DNA from: Panonychus citri
Taxonomy: Eukaryota > Arthropoda > Arachnida > Trombidiformes > Tetranychidae
DNA: 64,000 bases
Direction of reading: 5' to 3'
NCBI RefSeq assembly: GCF_014898815.1
Contig: NW_026515530.1
Location: 664,046-728,045, forward strand
The notes beneath the pieces were generated by a model. It saw only the letters and a program-made list of their open reading frames with translations. It ran no database searches and was not told where the DNA came from. The translations under genes and the position numbers were made by a program. Shown here one piece after another: positions 1 to 12,964 of the stretch (position 1 is the first letter of the stretch; every line of letters begins with the position of its first letter).

Positions 1-2300
1 TTTTTAACCATCGTCCTAATGATTAAGGTGATCAATTGACATGGAAAAGGTAAGAAAAAAAAAATTATCAATGGTAAATGATTAAGTTTATTGAATTTAA
101 ATTCAATTAAAAGATTGTTTAAATTGTTTAACTTTAATACAATAACAATGGTGAAAAAGTTAATTGTTAACAATGATTAACAGTCAATTGGTTTAGACAA
201 TCAATTATCAGTTAAAAAGTTAATATCAATGTTTCATGGTAACAATTAAAAGTCAAAACAATTACGAAATCAATAGTAATTGTAATTGATTTAATTACAT
301 ATTTAAAGTTTATCTTAAATTTGATTGTTGTTGACGATGATGATGATGATGATGATGGTGGTGGTGAGATTAAATTGTCAAACAATCAACTGATTATGAT
401 GAAGAAAACAAAAATAAGTTGAGACACTAATTGAACGGGAAACAATTAAAATTCAATTTACAATTAGAGTTCGCAATTGATATATAATAATAATAGTAAC
501 AAGAATCGAAATGAAATTACTAAATTGTTACGAGTGAATTTAAATTGTTATCCAAGTGATTAACTATTATATTGATTATCTGATGATATTCAGCTAAAAG
601 ATTAACTATTAAATTAAATGTCCTGTCAACAGTAGGCAAGATTATCGATGCATACATAACATCATCTAGATTATGATTATCAAGATGATTAAGATGATTA
701 TCATCATCACCCTTACCTTTAACACCTTTACCTTTATCATCATCATCATGAAGATAATGATCATGTTTTCATGGGTGATGATCAACATTCAACGCCTTCT
801 CCCATGACAATGAAAGTGATATAATATTTGGCTCTTTAAATTATCTCAATCATTGTGATTGTTTTAAAAGCAACAATTTGTTAATTGTTTCTGCACAAAT
901 GAACGGGTTAAACAATTAGCTGCTACTATTACAAGACTCATACGATTATCATCTTGGTGTTTTTTATTTTGTCACTTTTGTTTCTTGGTCACCGATTTCA
1001 ATCAACCAAAATTTCATGATTAGCTACCTGAGTGTGAAGATTGAATCTTTTTTTGTTACAGTAATTTAGTTAATTGTATAATTATTGTAATCAACCCTTT
1101 TAACCAAACCCAACAATCAACTTGATGAGAGTGTGTCTCTCAGATAAACCTTATATTAGTCAAGAGATTAACAAATTGTCACATCATCATAATAGTGATA
1201 ATATTAGTTACATGCCAAAGAATTGAGGGAAAAAAACTCATATTCAACATTGGAACCCCATAGAAATCTGAACGTAAATGTAAAACTTTCAATGAATGAA
1301 TCAATTTGATTCAATATTATTTTCATCAAGATGAAGATGATGAAAAAAAAACAACAGCAGAAACTATGAATTGATGTTAACAAATGAAAAGTTGGGATGA
1401 GGAAGAAAATGAAAAACAAAAATTGAGACACAACAAGATGAAGATGAAGATTCAGTTTGATTGAGGGGAAAGTTTTTCATGATGATGCATGATGATTGTT
1501 CAGAGGTAGTGGGTGTGTTTGCTGTTATTGGCTGTATTCTGAACAATTTATATAACAACAATTTCTTCAACAAAAACGAAAGGCAAAAAAGTAGGTGGAC
1601 CGGAGGGCGTTTGTGGGCTGGATTTAGCTCTTGGATGAGGCGTAACCCTGAATGGAGATGCACTCATCTTGAGTCAAAATGATAATAAAAAGTAAGCAAA
1701 AGAAAGAGAAAAAGAAAGAGAAAGGTGAGAATGCGCAAATAGAAAGCAAAATGCACAAAAAGAAAGAGAAGAAAGAGAAAAGAGAGAGAGAGAAAGATGA
1801 AGGAAAAAATGATGATGATGATGATGATTGTTATCCAGTGGCTATGAAGATTATCATCACCAGTTAACAACAGAAACATCAAGCTTAATATCAAGTCAAC
1901 ATATAAAATACTTCAATTGATTAGTTTTTATGATAATTAACTTTCAAATTGTGTCATTGATTATTGTGATTATACAAGGATAAGATAATAATTATCACTG
2001 GATTTACAAATCCTTCGAGAAAACAACAACAATTGTGTTAATCTTGCTAATCTTTTGCTAATCACTTTTTGATTTGAATCTTTTTGTTTCTGGATAAAAC
2101 TTTGCTAATCTTTTGGACTAATCAAGTTACACCTTTAACTTTTTCTTGTTTTGTTTTTAATATTAAATTAACTACAAATGTCGGTGTTTTCATGACATTG
2201 TAATCTCACAAGGAAAGTTATAAATCAATTCATTAATCCATTGGATCCATAATTATATTTAAACTTTATAAATATTTAAAAGTGTATCAACTTTAATATT
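1..2300. other. Non-coding AT-rich region
   Basis: No supportable coding region. It holds short (ATG)n/(TCATCA)n and GA-rich microsatellites (for example around 330-360 and 1750-1830) and many CAATTA/TTAATTG-type AT-rich words. A patch at about 1585-1680 is visibly richer in G+C than its surroundings but has no recognisable protein in either strand. The octamer TGCTAATC occurs three times at 2045-2115. Confidence 0.7.
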
Positions 2301-2360
2301 ATGGCGGAAGTGATGAAATTTGATGATTTCAAACAGGAAGGTTCAGATGGTCCATATAAG
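2301..2360 (+). CDS. Candidate first coding exon, possibly of the Sp6-9 gene
   Basis: An ATG at 2301 opens 20 codons reading MAEVMKFDDFKQEGSDGPYK and ends exactly at AAG followed by GTAAAT, a usable splice donor, in phase 0. The coding exon of the Sp gene at 20,755 starts after an AG acceptor, also in phase 0, and has no in-frame ATG of its own, so a separate first exon must exist upstream. In vertebrate Sp7 a short acidic N-terminal stretch precedes the SPLAML box, and the fused product here would have the same layout. The link implies an intron of about 18.4 kb and rests only on phase, strand and plausible composition. It could equally belong to another gene or be a chance ORF. Confidence 0.28.
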
Positions 2361-4993
2361 GTAAATAGAAAAGTTCAGATTGAATATCAATGATAACCAT
2401 GAATATCCACACCCAGAATGTTGATAGTTTTTATCCTCTTTATGTTTACCAATCAACAATCAATTTATCACAAGGATATTGATGATGGTTGAGTGTATCT
2501 CTCTGTTTATTTGGTAACTGAATCTCTGAATGAAATGATTTACATTGTTTACCTTTGATCTGACAACTTATCATGTTTATTGTGAGAACGATTTTCTTTT
2601 TAATATTCGAGTGCGTAACGAATGGATTAAGCACGATTTTTGTGTCAATACTTGAAGGGCTATTGTTTTACTCTTGAGGTATTATCATGTTTACTTATTG
2701 CTCCATGTGATTGACTTTTACCAGTGGTGAATATGAGCCGAGACAATAGAGTTTATTTCTCATCTTTTTCTTCATTATCTTGATTTGTCCAGTTTTCCAA
2801 AGAAAAAGTCAGAAAAGTGACCTAAAACTGGCCTAACCTTGGATCGGGTTTCTATCAGTTATCAAGAAGAAAGCAGCTTATTGTTAACGATTCGTTTTTC
2901 TTTGGTAAACTTTTTTGTGGTTCCTTTTTTACGAGGTTTTACTTGCTCACAAAAGGAGAGAGAATATTAAGTTTAATGAAGAGAGAGAAAGAGAGAGAGA
3001 GATGAAGAGGCCTTCATCCTCATCCTCATCTTCATCTCATCCTAGTGAAGCAATAACTTGATCAAATTTGCGAGAAAAAAAAAGAAATTAAAACATTTTC
3101 TAATTAACCAAGTTCTTGATTCCAAAACATTCACTACCTTTACCTTCATTAGCACTTTGTTACTTTTTTTTCAACCATTATCATCATTATCTTCCCTTAT
3201 CTTCATCATCTCCCATTCTTTCAGGGCTTATCCATAATCATTTTTCATCTTACCATTATCATCATTATTGTTTGAAAACATCTCAAGGACATCGCACTAA
3301 CTCAACACTCTGAACATTAGAACAGATTAGAAAACAAAAAGGAGATAAAAGAAGAAGAAAAAAAACTTTCTCTTCTTGTGTTTACCTTCATTTCGTTGCA
3401 ACGAAACCCACAAAACGTTGATGAAAAGAAAAGAATATAAAAAAAAAATCAACAATTTGAACAAAAAAAAAGAGACTTTTGATTTCATTAACAATCAATT
3501 TCTACCACAATTATGATCACTATCAGAGGTTGTAATCGATAACGTTTATCTTTATGTTCACATTTGTCTTAAAACAAATGAAATTTGATTCCAAATGCAT
3601 GAGACTCTGTTTTCCATATGATTGTCATGTTATCATTGCACTGGAACAGAAAGAAGAAAAAAATAACAAATAGAATAGTTTTTTCGCCGTCAAACTAACA
3701 TATAGCGTGTTCACTTCACTTGTCTTTGTGTTTGTACCTAATGATTATTTAGTGATGTGTTTGTTTCATCATCATCTTCATCATCTTCATCCTCCTCATG
3801 AAAGTGACTTAGGCCGTTCCCGAGGAAGATGTTGATTTCTTGAAGTTTCTGATGCGGATCATGTCAAGTTGATTTGGCATAACTAAGAAAACTAAGATGA
3901 AGAAAATAAAGAAAACCAAATGAGAGAGTGAGTTAGTGAGAGAGAGAGAGAGCAAATGATGATGAAGATAAGGATGAGATTTTGATCCATAACCAATTTG
4001 GAATGTATCATAACCATACCCATAGTTGTTGTCAGTTAATTTCTGGTGATGATGATGATGATGATGAGGGATTTCAAGGAGAACTTATCATCATCTTTAT
4101 TGTCATCATCAGCTTCCTACTCTTTGTGTGAACATTATTCAGAATTATCGATAATTTTACTTTTAGAACTTTTTAAATTTACGAATTTGCATTTTCTTTT
4201 CTAAATTTGTAAACTTTCAACTCTTTTTCCATTTAATGTTTGATTCGTTATAATAAAATATAAACCAGTTGATTAGTTAATTACATAATCAACTTATCAA
4301 ATCGATCAATCATCAGAATTAAATAAGTTTGAAGTAATTTTGATTAGTTGATTGATTTAGAATGAAAATTGAATTAGATCAACTTGAAACACTGAATTTA
4401 AATCAACCCAATTATAACGGTTAACTAAATCATACTTTGTAATTATAATTAGTTACTTATTTTTCTGATAAATTGTAATAATCAGTGTCAATGATGATGA
4501 TTTGTTTCAGTTGATTCAATTGACAATCAACTTTTGATTATTTGATTTCCAATCAATATCTGAACTTTTTGATTGATATGCAAACACGTAAGATAATAAA
4601 TAAAAGTGATAATTAATTGTTGATCAATTAGAACACCCAAGAAATTGTTTTTTTTTGTTTGATTGTATTAATAGATAAATGAGTTAAGTTAATTAAATGA
4701 AATTAATCACAATTTAAATGATTAATTGCAACAATAATGAGAAGATATAAACAAGAAGTAAGCAAAAAGTAAGATGATAATTTATCATATTATATAAATG
4801 AAATTATTGATTCCTCATCGATGGTGAAAAGATTTTCTTAATTCAATATGATGAAACCGTGAGAGAATGACAAAGAGTGAGAGAAAGAGGGAGCGAGGTA
4901 TCAGGATGATAAAAGATGATGAAGATGAGGATAAGATGGGAAGATAATGTTGATGTTGATGTTTGGGTGCAGTTCAAGTGTTGTTTTTATCTT

Positions 4994-5010
4994 AGCACCA
5001 ATTGAGTGCC
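4994..5010. repeat. 17-bp motif, copy 1
   Basis: AGCACCAATTGAGTGCC, identical to 5762-5778 in the same orientation. It is a near-palindrome: GCAC and GTGC flank a CAATTG core. Confidence 0.7.
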
Positions 5011-5573
5011 CATTATGTTAATCAACATCTCGCAAGAAAAAAATTACGGAAGAAAAGGAAGAATAAGAGAGTGAGAGAGAGATGATGATGATGATGATAA
5101 TGAAGAGATTGTAACAGGTAAAACAATTTGAGCACAATTAACAGCAATTTAGGGATTTTAATGAATTCACCTTTTTAATGATTCCATCTGAAGATGAAAA
5201 GTGATGAAAAATAATTCACCCTTAAAGCAAAATGAATGTGAATCATGATGAAAACATAGAAACAGATTTATTATCATCCTTTTGTTGTAGATAACAGTTC
5301 CAATCATCATCTTCCTCATCATCATCCTCATCATCATCATTGATAAACTTCAACACGTTACCTAGTTGAATGTTCATAATTTTGATGAACACGCGCTTGT
5401 GTTTATGTTATTACTTTGAACACGTTAACTGATAGTAAACTAAGATATATGCTAATGATTTTATCGATAACAATGAGAAAAGGTGAAGATGAAGATGATG
5501 AAAAGCAAAACAAACTAATCATCATCTCATCTTTCATCATAATCATTTGAGAAGAGCAAGCGAAAATGAAAAA

Positions 5574-5575
<2 letters not shown>

Positions 5576-5613
<38 letters not shown>
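5576..5613 (+). repeat. (TC)n microsatellite, 38 bp
   Basis: Uninterrupted TC dinucleotide run; a possible GAGA-factor-type site on the minus strand. Confidence 0.97.
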
Positions 5614-5616
<3 letters not shown>

Positions 5617-5761
5617 TTATCTTCCGATTCTCCCTCTCCCCACCAGAAAGCTTCATATTACATGTTATATGATATTTGAAGATCCAGGTTACTCTTTCAA
5701 TGTATTTACCTTTCCAATAGTAATCATGAAGATAAAGGTAACATGAGACATTTGAGAATCG

Positions 5762-5778
5762 AGCACCAATTGAGTGCC
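5762..5778. repeat. 17-bp motif, copy 2
   Basis: Exact second copy of the 4994-5010 motif, 768 bp downstream. Confidence 0.7.
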
Positions 5779-8683
5779 AACGATTTCGATGGGAAGCTAA
5801 AAGCCTTTGTTAAGATGATCTACCACCAGGAATGATCGTATTTACATATTATCATTATTATTTCACCTTTAATATTGAACAATTGATAGAAAATCGAAGA
5901 GAACTGAAAGAGAACGAAAAAAAAATTTTCTTTTATATAGGATTTGTTCAGTTTCGATATTGATTCATGTTCACCAATAACTTTCCTATCAACTCAGGTA
6001 TGCAATCAAGTTAATCACCATGATAATCACCATGATAACAATAAAAGTGATAAAAAATATAATCAATAATAATAACCTGTTATTATTAAATGATAATATT
6101 ACTTATTAGTTGGATAAAAATTGTTTGCAAACCAACAAAAAAGCAAAAACAAAATCCAGGTAACAGCAATTACATCAAAGTGACCATAACTAATTGACCA
6201 ATAGTAATAATTTTAATTTTTTTTTCTTCATCATTTTGTATTTTGAAACATTTTTGTTTCATCATCAAGGCTCATAATCAACTCACCTTGACACGTTATC
6301 GTTTTTCATTTGTTGATTGTTGTTATTTCATATCAACAATCAGCAACAACAACAACAAAAAAAATGATAACTATTATCAACTTTTGATTAACAAGGTTAG
6401 AGTAACTTATTACTTTTGTATCAATTGTTGCTTGTTGATTGTTGATTGTTGACTTTGTTGATTCAATCAACAAAAGGTTAATATCTGTAATCACTTATTT
6501 TAGAATAAGTTTCAAGATTAATATCAAAGGTAACTCGATATTAGTTTAGCTCGATAAGATATCGAATAGTAGATTTTTTTATCTCCATCTAAACGAGATG
6601 TTTATTGTCATTTTTGGGTATTTGTTACCATTGAGATTGTAAGATAATCTTGATAACCATCACTGATAAATTCATTCATCCCAAATGATAACATTGATAC
6701 TCAATAACAATGGTGGATAAGTTAAACTGCTGGGTAAACATTGATATTATCATTATGATGATGATGATTTTGATGATAAGAGTGATGATTATCAACATAT
6801 TGTTGACAATGTTGACTCGTTTTCACCCAACAATTGAAATTCAATTCCGATTATTTAGTTTCATCAGTTTATCCACAATACAATACAATATAATCCAATA
6901 CGATAATTGGGTAAAGTGTGTCTTCATCTAATATCTCATGTGTCAATGATTGATTCATTTTGATTAGGTAAACATTTTAATCAGTTAATTATGTATCATG
7001 AACCTTGATGTTACTCAGATTCATTTATCATCTTTTCTTTTGCTTTTTCCAATCAATTCTCAATTGGATTTATCATCTACAATCTATTATTATTATTATA
7101 TTAACTCTAAGGTGTCAATTGTTATGTTATTGTGATGAAGATGAAACAATGATTTTGATTATTTTATCCTTAGTGATATTTTGCTTTTCTCTTGCTCATT
7201 TCTGGCCCACACCCTTGGGCTAAGATAATTACAGGTAAATTGTATCACGAATTAAGCCTCAAGGTTACAGCTTACCAAATGCTCGTTCATCTCCTCATCT
7301 TCATCTTCATCTTCATCTTCATCCTTTTTTCTTTATCTTCTTCTATCCAATTATACATATCTTTGTCTTTCTCACCTTCATCTCCATCTCCATCTTCATC
7401 TGCTTCCAATCCTTCATCATCATCATCATCATCATCATCCTCTCATTTTTATCTACTTCCTCTTTAGATTTACCTCTCTTTTTTTGTTAATTCAACTGAT
7501 TCTCCTCATCATCATTGATGATAATTATCAAGATACAAATGATAATCACCATTAGTATTACTCTGAAAACCCTTAAGGTTTAACCTCTGGCTTGAAATTG
7601 AATTACCTGATCGGTTGAATTTTGTGAAGGTTTTTTTTCAGTTTCATCTCAATTATCATTGATTAACTTTGATTAAAATTCTTGTTGACAGATTGTTGTA
7701 TTTTCTGTAATTTAATCAACAATCAAGTATATAAATATAATACAAAACAAGTTTGCTTTTCCATCTTAATTTAAAGCTTTCATCTCAATACTAACCTCTA
7801 ATTGTTATGATTACAGGTAGTAATTACAAGTAATAATAACAAACTAAACCTTAATTGTAACCACCATTGTAAGGTAACCATGATAATCAAATACAATATA
7901 TATAATAATAATCACTCACCATTAAATCACATTGAACTTACCAATCAAGTATCAATTGAAAATTGATTTCAAGTTACAATACAAAACCAACTCCTGGTGT
8001 GAGCTTATGATGACCATCATCCTCATCCTCATCACCATTATGGTCAACAATTCAATTCAGTTTATTACACCGAATTGAAATTCAATGTAAACATACAAAA
8101 TGCTCAATGATAATGATAATGTTCATGATGAGAGGCCACCCAAAGGTGTTTCATGTAATGTAACTCAAATTGAGATTAAATTTTAATCAATATTATTGAT
8201 TGTGATCTGAATTAATGATTGACTCTAACAAAAAAAACAGGGAAGATGAAGATTAATTTAGGATTTACCTTTAAATTAGCTTCTGTTAATGTTAACCCAA
8301 AATTACACTTTAATATACCTTTTAATGGTCAACATTAAATTATTTACCATGATAAATATACTTAGAGGAAAACAAATAGCCGCACCCAATAATCATCCTT
8401 CATTATCATCATCATCATCATTATAATCATCCTCATCTTTACAGTGAATCTTATTATTATTATAACATTTTGATTGTTGAAATTTAGTTTCTCTGCTTTT
8501 ATTTTACTTTTTTTTTTGACTTGACAAGTTTTTGAAAATGTTTCAAAACCATTAAGTTAATTATTTGTGATTAACTTGGAAACATGATTAACACTAATGA
8601 TCAGATATGTAATGTTGTTAACACAATTAAAATTGACAATCAATGAAGATGATGAGGAGCATCATCATTGATGGACATGTTTC

Positions 8684-8685
<2 letters not shown>

Positions 8686-8717
<32 letters not shown>
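8686..8717 (+). repeat. (GA)n microsatellite, 32 bp
   Basis: Uninterrupted GA run on the plus strand. Confidence 0.97.
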
Positions 8718-8720
<3 letters not shown>

Positions 8721-9948
8721 TTATTTGAAGAACAAAAAATTCTAACAATTTTCATCCTCATCTTGTCCTCGAATCATCATAAAGATCATCATCATCAATA
8801 CGAATGTTAACTCTTGCCAAATAGACGGAAAAAAGATGAGGATGAAAAGTTGGAAAAGAAAAACAAGAAAAAGTTTTCTTTTTTTACCTCTATGCTTTTC
8901 ATCTTCATCCTCATCTTCATCTTCATCTTCTCTCTCTCTCTCTCTCAACTTGCCCTTTCAACTTGATTTGTCCCATTGATCCTCATCTATTTCCATGATT
9001 AATAGTAACTATAAATGACTTTACTTCCCAATGAATGGTGATAATAATAATCGTTGATAATCAATCAATTATCAAATGGAAACTTTTACTCTCTTACCTT
9101 TTCAATTGAGAGATTTTTTTTTCTCCTTCAACTTAGATGTACAGTCTTGTGTAAAAAGTATTGTTGCCACACCAAAACATCCCAATGGTTAAATGTTTAC
9201 ATTATGATTACAATCAATTTAAATTATTACAATTGGACCTTCCCATTTATTTCATTACGTTTCACTTTATCATAGACTTTTTTTTTATCACCTTCTGTTT
9301 GACCTTAGGTCAAAGTGTTCAAAGTAAAAATGAACATTCAAAAAGTTGATCAATTGTTTATTTGATCAACAAACACTCAATATGAACAATCAAACAATCA
9401 ATTGAGAAGACACTGAAATAAAAAAGATCCACAATTAAGCCCGAATCAAACTCTTAAAGTATCAAACTGATTATCCATTAATATGAATATTTTTTCACCA
9501 TTAATACAAAAAATCAATTTCTATTAACTATTGTGTTTACAAAATTAACCCGAGTGAAAATGACCAATGGTCAACCAGGTAAAGAAGAAGATGCTGATTG
9601 AATAGATTGAACAAAAGAGATGAAGAAAACTATGGAAATCAATTTGCAAATATACATTTAAATTACTCTTCCTGTGGATTAACAATTGATGTTTAATATT
9701 TGCCATTTTCCAATGGAAATAATTAGTTTAATTGTTACCAGTGAGTGTTAATCTTTTCACTTTTCATGATTTCAATCAATTGTTATTGGTAAGAGATTGA
9801 GAGATTAAATTGTTGTACATTTGGTTGCAACAAAATAACATTATCATTGTGACCATTATCCAATGTCCGATCGTATTGGATATAAAAGTGAATATAATAT
9901 TAGCATAGAGAAAGAAAAATAAAAGGAAATCAGTTTATTCACATAGAG

Positions 9949-9951
<3 letters not shown>

Positions 9952-9997
<46 letters not shown>
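9952..9997 (+). repeat. (GA)n microsatellite, 46 bp
   Basis: Uninterrupted GA run on the plus strand. Confidence 0.97.
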
Positions 9998-9999
<2 letters not shown>

Positions 10000-11466
10000 A
10001 ATATATTGAATCCATAGATGTTACAATGGAGGTAAATGTTGGACAGATTAACGAATATACAAAAGTACGTTAATACGTTTGGTGACAATTTGAAACATAA
10101 GTTTTTATTTATTGCGATTAGTATTATGATTAAATCCATTGTGTGTTAAATCCTTGTGTCGTGGTAAAGGGAAGAGGGAGGAGATGAGATTAACACCTCA
10201 CCCTCTGAACATGATGCTGATGATCATCAAAGATGAAGATGAAAACGATGATGATGATTATTATTATTATTATGAGCGAATAGGGTTGAAGCCGATTAAT
10301 ATTATTATCATTATTATTATTATTAAAATCTTATTGAGATTCAATTTGAATATTAAGCTTAATACTCTGATTGATTGTGATTAATATTACAATTGTTATC
10401 TCTCACTCTTTGGGTTATAACAATTGTGGCCAATGGTAACATGATGTCTAGTGTAACTGTAACAATATGAGGACACATATAACAATAACAGGGTACAACA
10501 GGTAATACATAAAGATTTAATTGTCATCCAATGTTCAATAATGGATTTGAAAGGTTAGTCTTTTCTTAATAGTACATAGATGAGGAAGGAAGATGAAAGA
10601 TGAAAGGGGAAAAAAGAGCAAACAGAGAAGAGAATTTGTTATATTTTTTTTTCTTCCAAAATTCGAAAATATCTTGTATGTATATTGTTTACTGACCTCT
10701 GTCCATTTAAAAGTCAAAAAGAGCTCAGTTGATAATGATTGTTAACCAATGGTAACAACAAGTAATCTGCCAATGACTCGAAAATTGAATCCATTGAACT
10801 ATTCATGGAAATGTTTGTCCTGTTTAGATGAATGGACAATGTCCAGTTTCTTTATTTGAAAACTTTGCACCATTGACTTTGATTTTTTTGGCTTTGTTTT
10901 GATACATAAAGAGCAAATGAAGAGAAAGGAAGATTGTCTTTCTTTTCTTTCATTTTGCTTTCACTCCTTCATCATTCTCTCATGTTCTTCTTCATCATCA
11001 TCATCATCACCGATCGTTATCATTTCTCACTTTCTTTTTTTTTCTCTGCTCCTCTTTCTTGCTATTCGGCTCGAGACTTACTGTTTACCTTTTCAAAGAA
11101 TTGAATCCCCACTGAGCCTAAGAATCATCATCATGTTTGAAATTTTACTTTGACATTGTGGTCATTTGGTTATCTTCATTTCTTTTCCTCTTCCTCATCA
11201 TCATCATCATCATCATCTTTTAGATAGTTAAATGTTCCGTGAATGTTTGATGATAATACTTTGAGAATCGTTGTTATCATTGTTGTTATTACTTCTGTCC
11301 ACTATTATTTACCTTTTCCCTCCCTTACCTTTGGTCATAATACATAGTATATTATGTATACATATTGATAACAATATCTTCAATCCACCTCTTCCCTCCC
11401 CACTCTCCACCCTGACCCACCTTCCCGCAAAAACTCCCATCTACTTTTTCATCGTCCCAATACATT

Positions 11467-11489
11467 TCTCTCTCTCTCTCTCTCTCTCT
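11467..11489 (+). repeat. (TC)n microsatellite
   Basis: Uninterrupted TC run of about 23 bp. Confidence 0.9.
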
Positions 11490-12449
11490 TCGAGGTAACA
11501 AAAGACAGAGAAAAAGACAGAGGAAAGAAAGAAAAAAAATTGATTCTTCGAAAAAAAAGAAAAATCAACTTAATGTTTATGCCTCAAAAGAGGGCGGCAT
11601 GGGGCAGTTCCAAAGGGTCAACCTTCCACCCTCCCCATCTCCTCCTCCTCCTCCTTCCTCTTCCATCATCATATTCATCATCTTCGTCATCATCAACAAA
11701 CACACAGAATAACAACAAAGGTAAAAGAATAGAAACTCAACAATACCAGAGAAAATTTCCAAATGAATAACATTTTCTCTTCCTTTTTTTTCCATCTTCA
11801 TCTTCATCATCATACATTATTTGCTCTTCTTGTTGTTATATTGTTATATTATCGTTGTTAGATGTTGATGTTGTTGCGGGTTAAAGTCTCAATGAAAATA
11901 AAAAGAGAAAGAGAGAAGAGAAAAAAATCCAATATTCACAATTGAAATTCAGGGTCCATTGTGATTTCCATACATTAACCAATTTACGCTCTTGCTCATT
12001 TAGCACAATCGCTAATACTTAAGCCCAAGATCAATGTTAATCTCAACTGTCGAGCCAAAGTGCTAATGTACACATACAAGTCGCTAACCAAATAACAAGC
12101 CGTTAACTACTCTTAACTTTTGTACACCAACCATTATAATCGTTTCCTTTTTTTTTCTTGTTCCATTCAGTTTTACTTACTTATTATTCATTAGAAATTT
12201 GTATTAGTATGTTGACCATTTCGTGTCTCTTTTCACTGACCATTTACATTTCTTTCAATTCATTTGAATTTTTATTACTCATTATTAGCACAAGGTGAAC
12301 AATCAAATCCAATTAAAGGTCTCAAATTGATTTTGCAGCCTCATTTTACACAATTAACAATCAACTGGAAATCATTTTCCTCTCCAATTGATTGTCATCA
12401 TCTCACTTATTATCAACTCTCATCTAGTTGACATAATTGTTGTTGTTAT

Positions 12450-12491
12450 GTTACAATTGTCAATGTAAATATTTACATTGACAATTGTAAC
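12450..12491. repeat. 42-bp perfect palindrome with forkhead-like centre
   Basis: Two 21-bp arms with no spacer and no mismatch, centred between 12,470 and 12,471. The centre reads TGTAAATATTTACA, a head-to-head pair of forkhead-type words (GTAAATA/TATTTAC), and each arm carries CAATTG. Confidence 0.95.
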
Positions 12492-12922
12492 GATATTTTT
12501 TTATCAATGTACAAAACTTTTATCACTTAATCAGGTTTCATGAAATTAATCCTATGAGGTTGTAGTAATCTAATTGCAATTAGTAAATTGTTTCCTCATT
12601 TAAGGAGAACCTTAATCATTGGCATCAATCAATATTGTGAAGGTATCTCATTATTGACAGGACGTTAGCATCTTTGGAAAACGTTTATGATGATGATGGG
12701 GAAGAGAAAATTTTTTACTCCTTCTTCAAGGAAAAGATATATTTCTATTATGAATTAAAGAGCCAATTTATCAAGTATAAATGGTGAAGATAATGATGAT
12801 AAGGATGATAAGTGAACGATAAAAGGATTGCAACTTAAATAACTGGAAAATTTTCTACTTAGTAGAAGAATAAAAAATGTTTTCATTCGTAATTTACACA
12901 GGTAACAACTTAGAACATTGTG

Positions 12923-12924
<2 letters not shown>

Positions 12925-12962
<38 letters not shown>
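12925..12962 (+). repeat. (TC)n microsatellite, 38 bp
   Basis: Uninterrupted TC run. Confidence 0.97.

Positions 12963-12964
<2 letters not shown>

Noticed and set aside
1204..1894. Overlapping open frames on both strands (Phe/Leu-rich, Lys/Glu-rich, Ser-rich)
   Set aside because: They are translations of GA-rich, AAG and ATG repeats, overlap each other and match no family.
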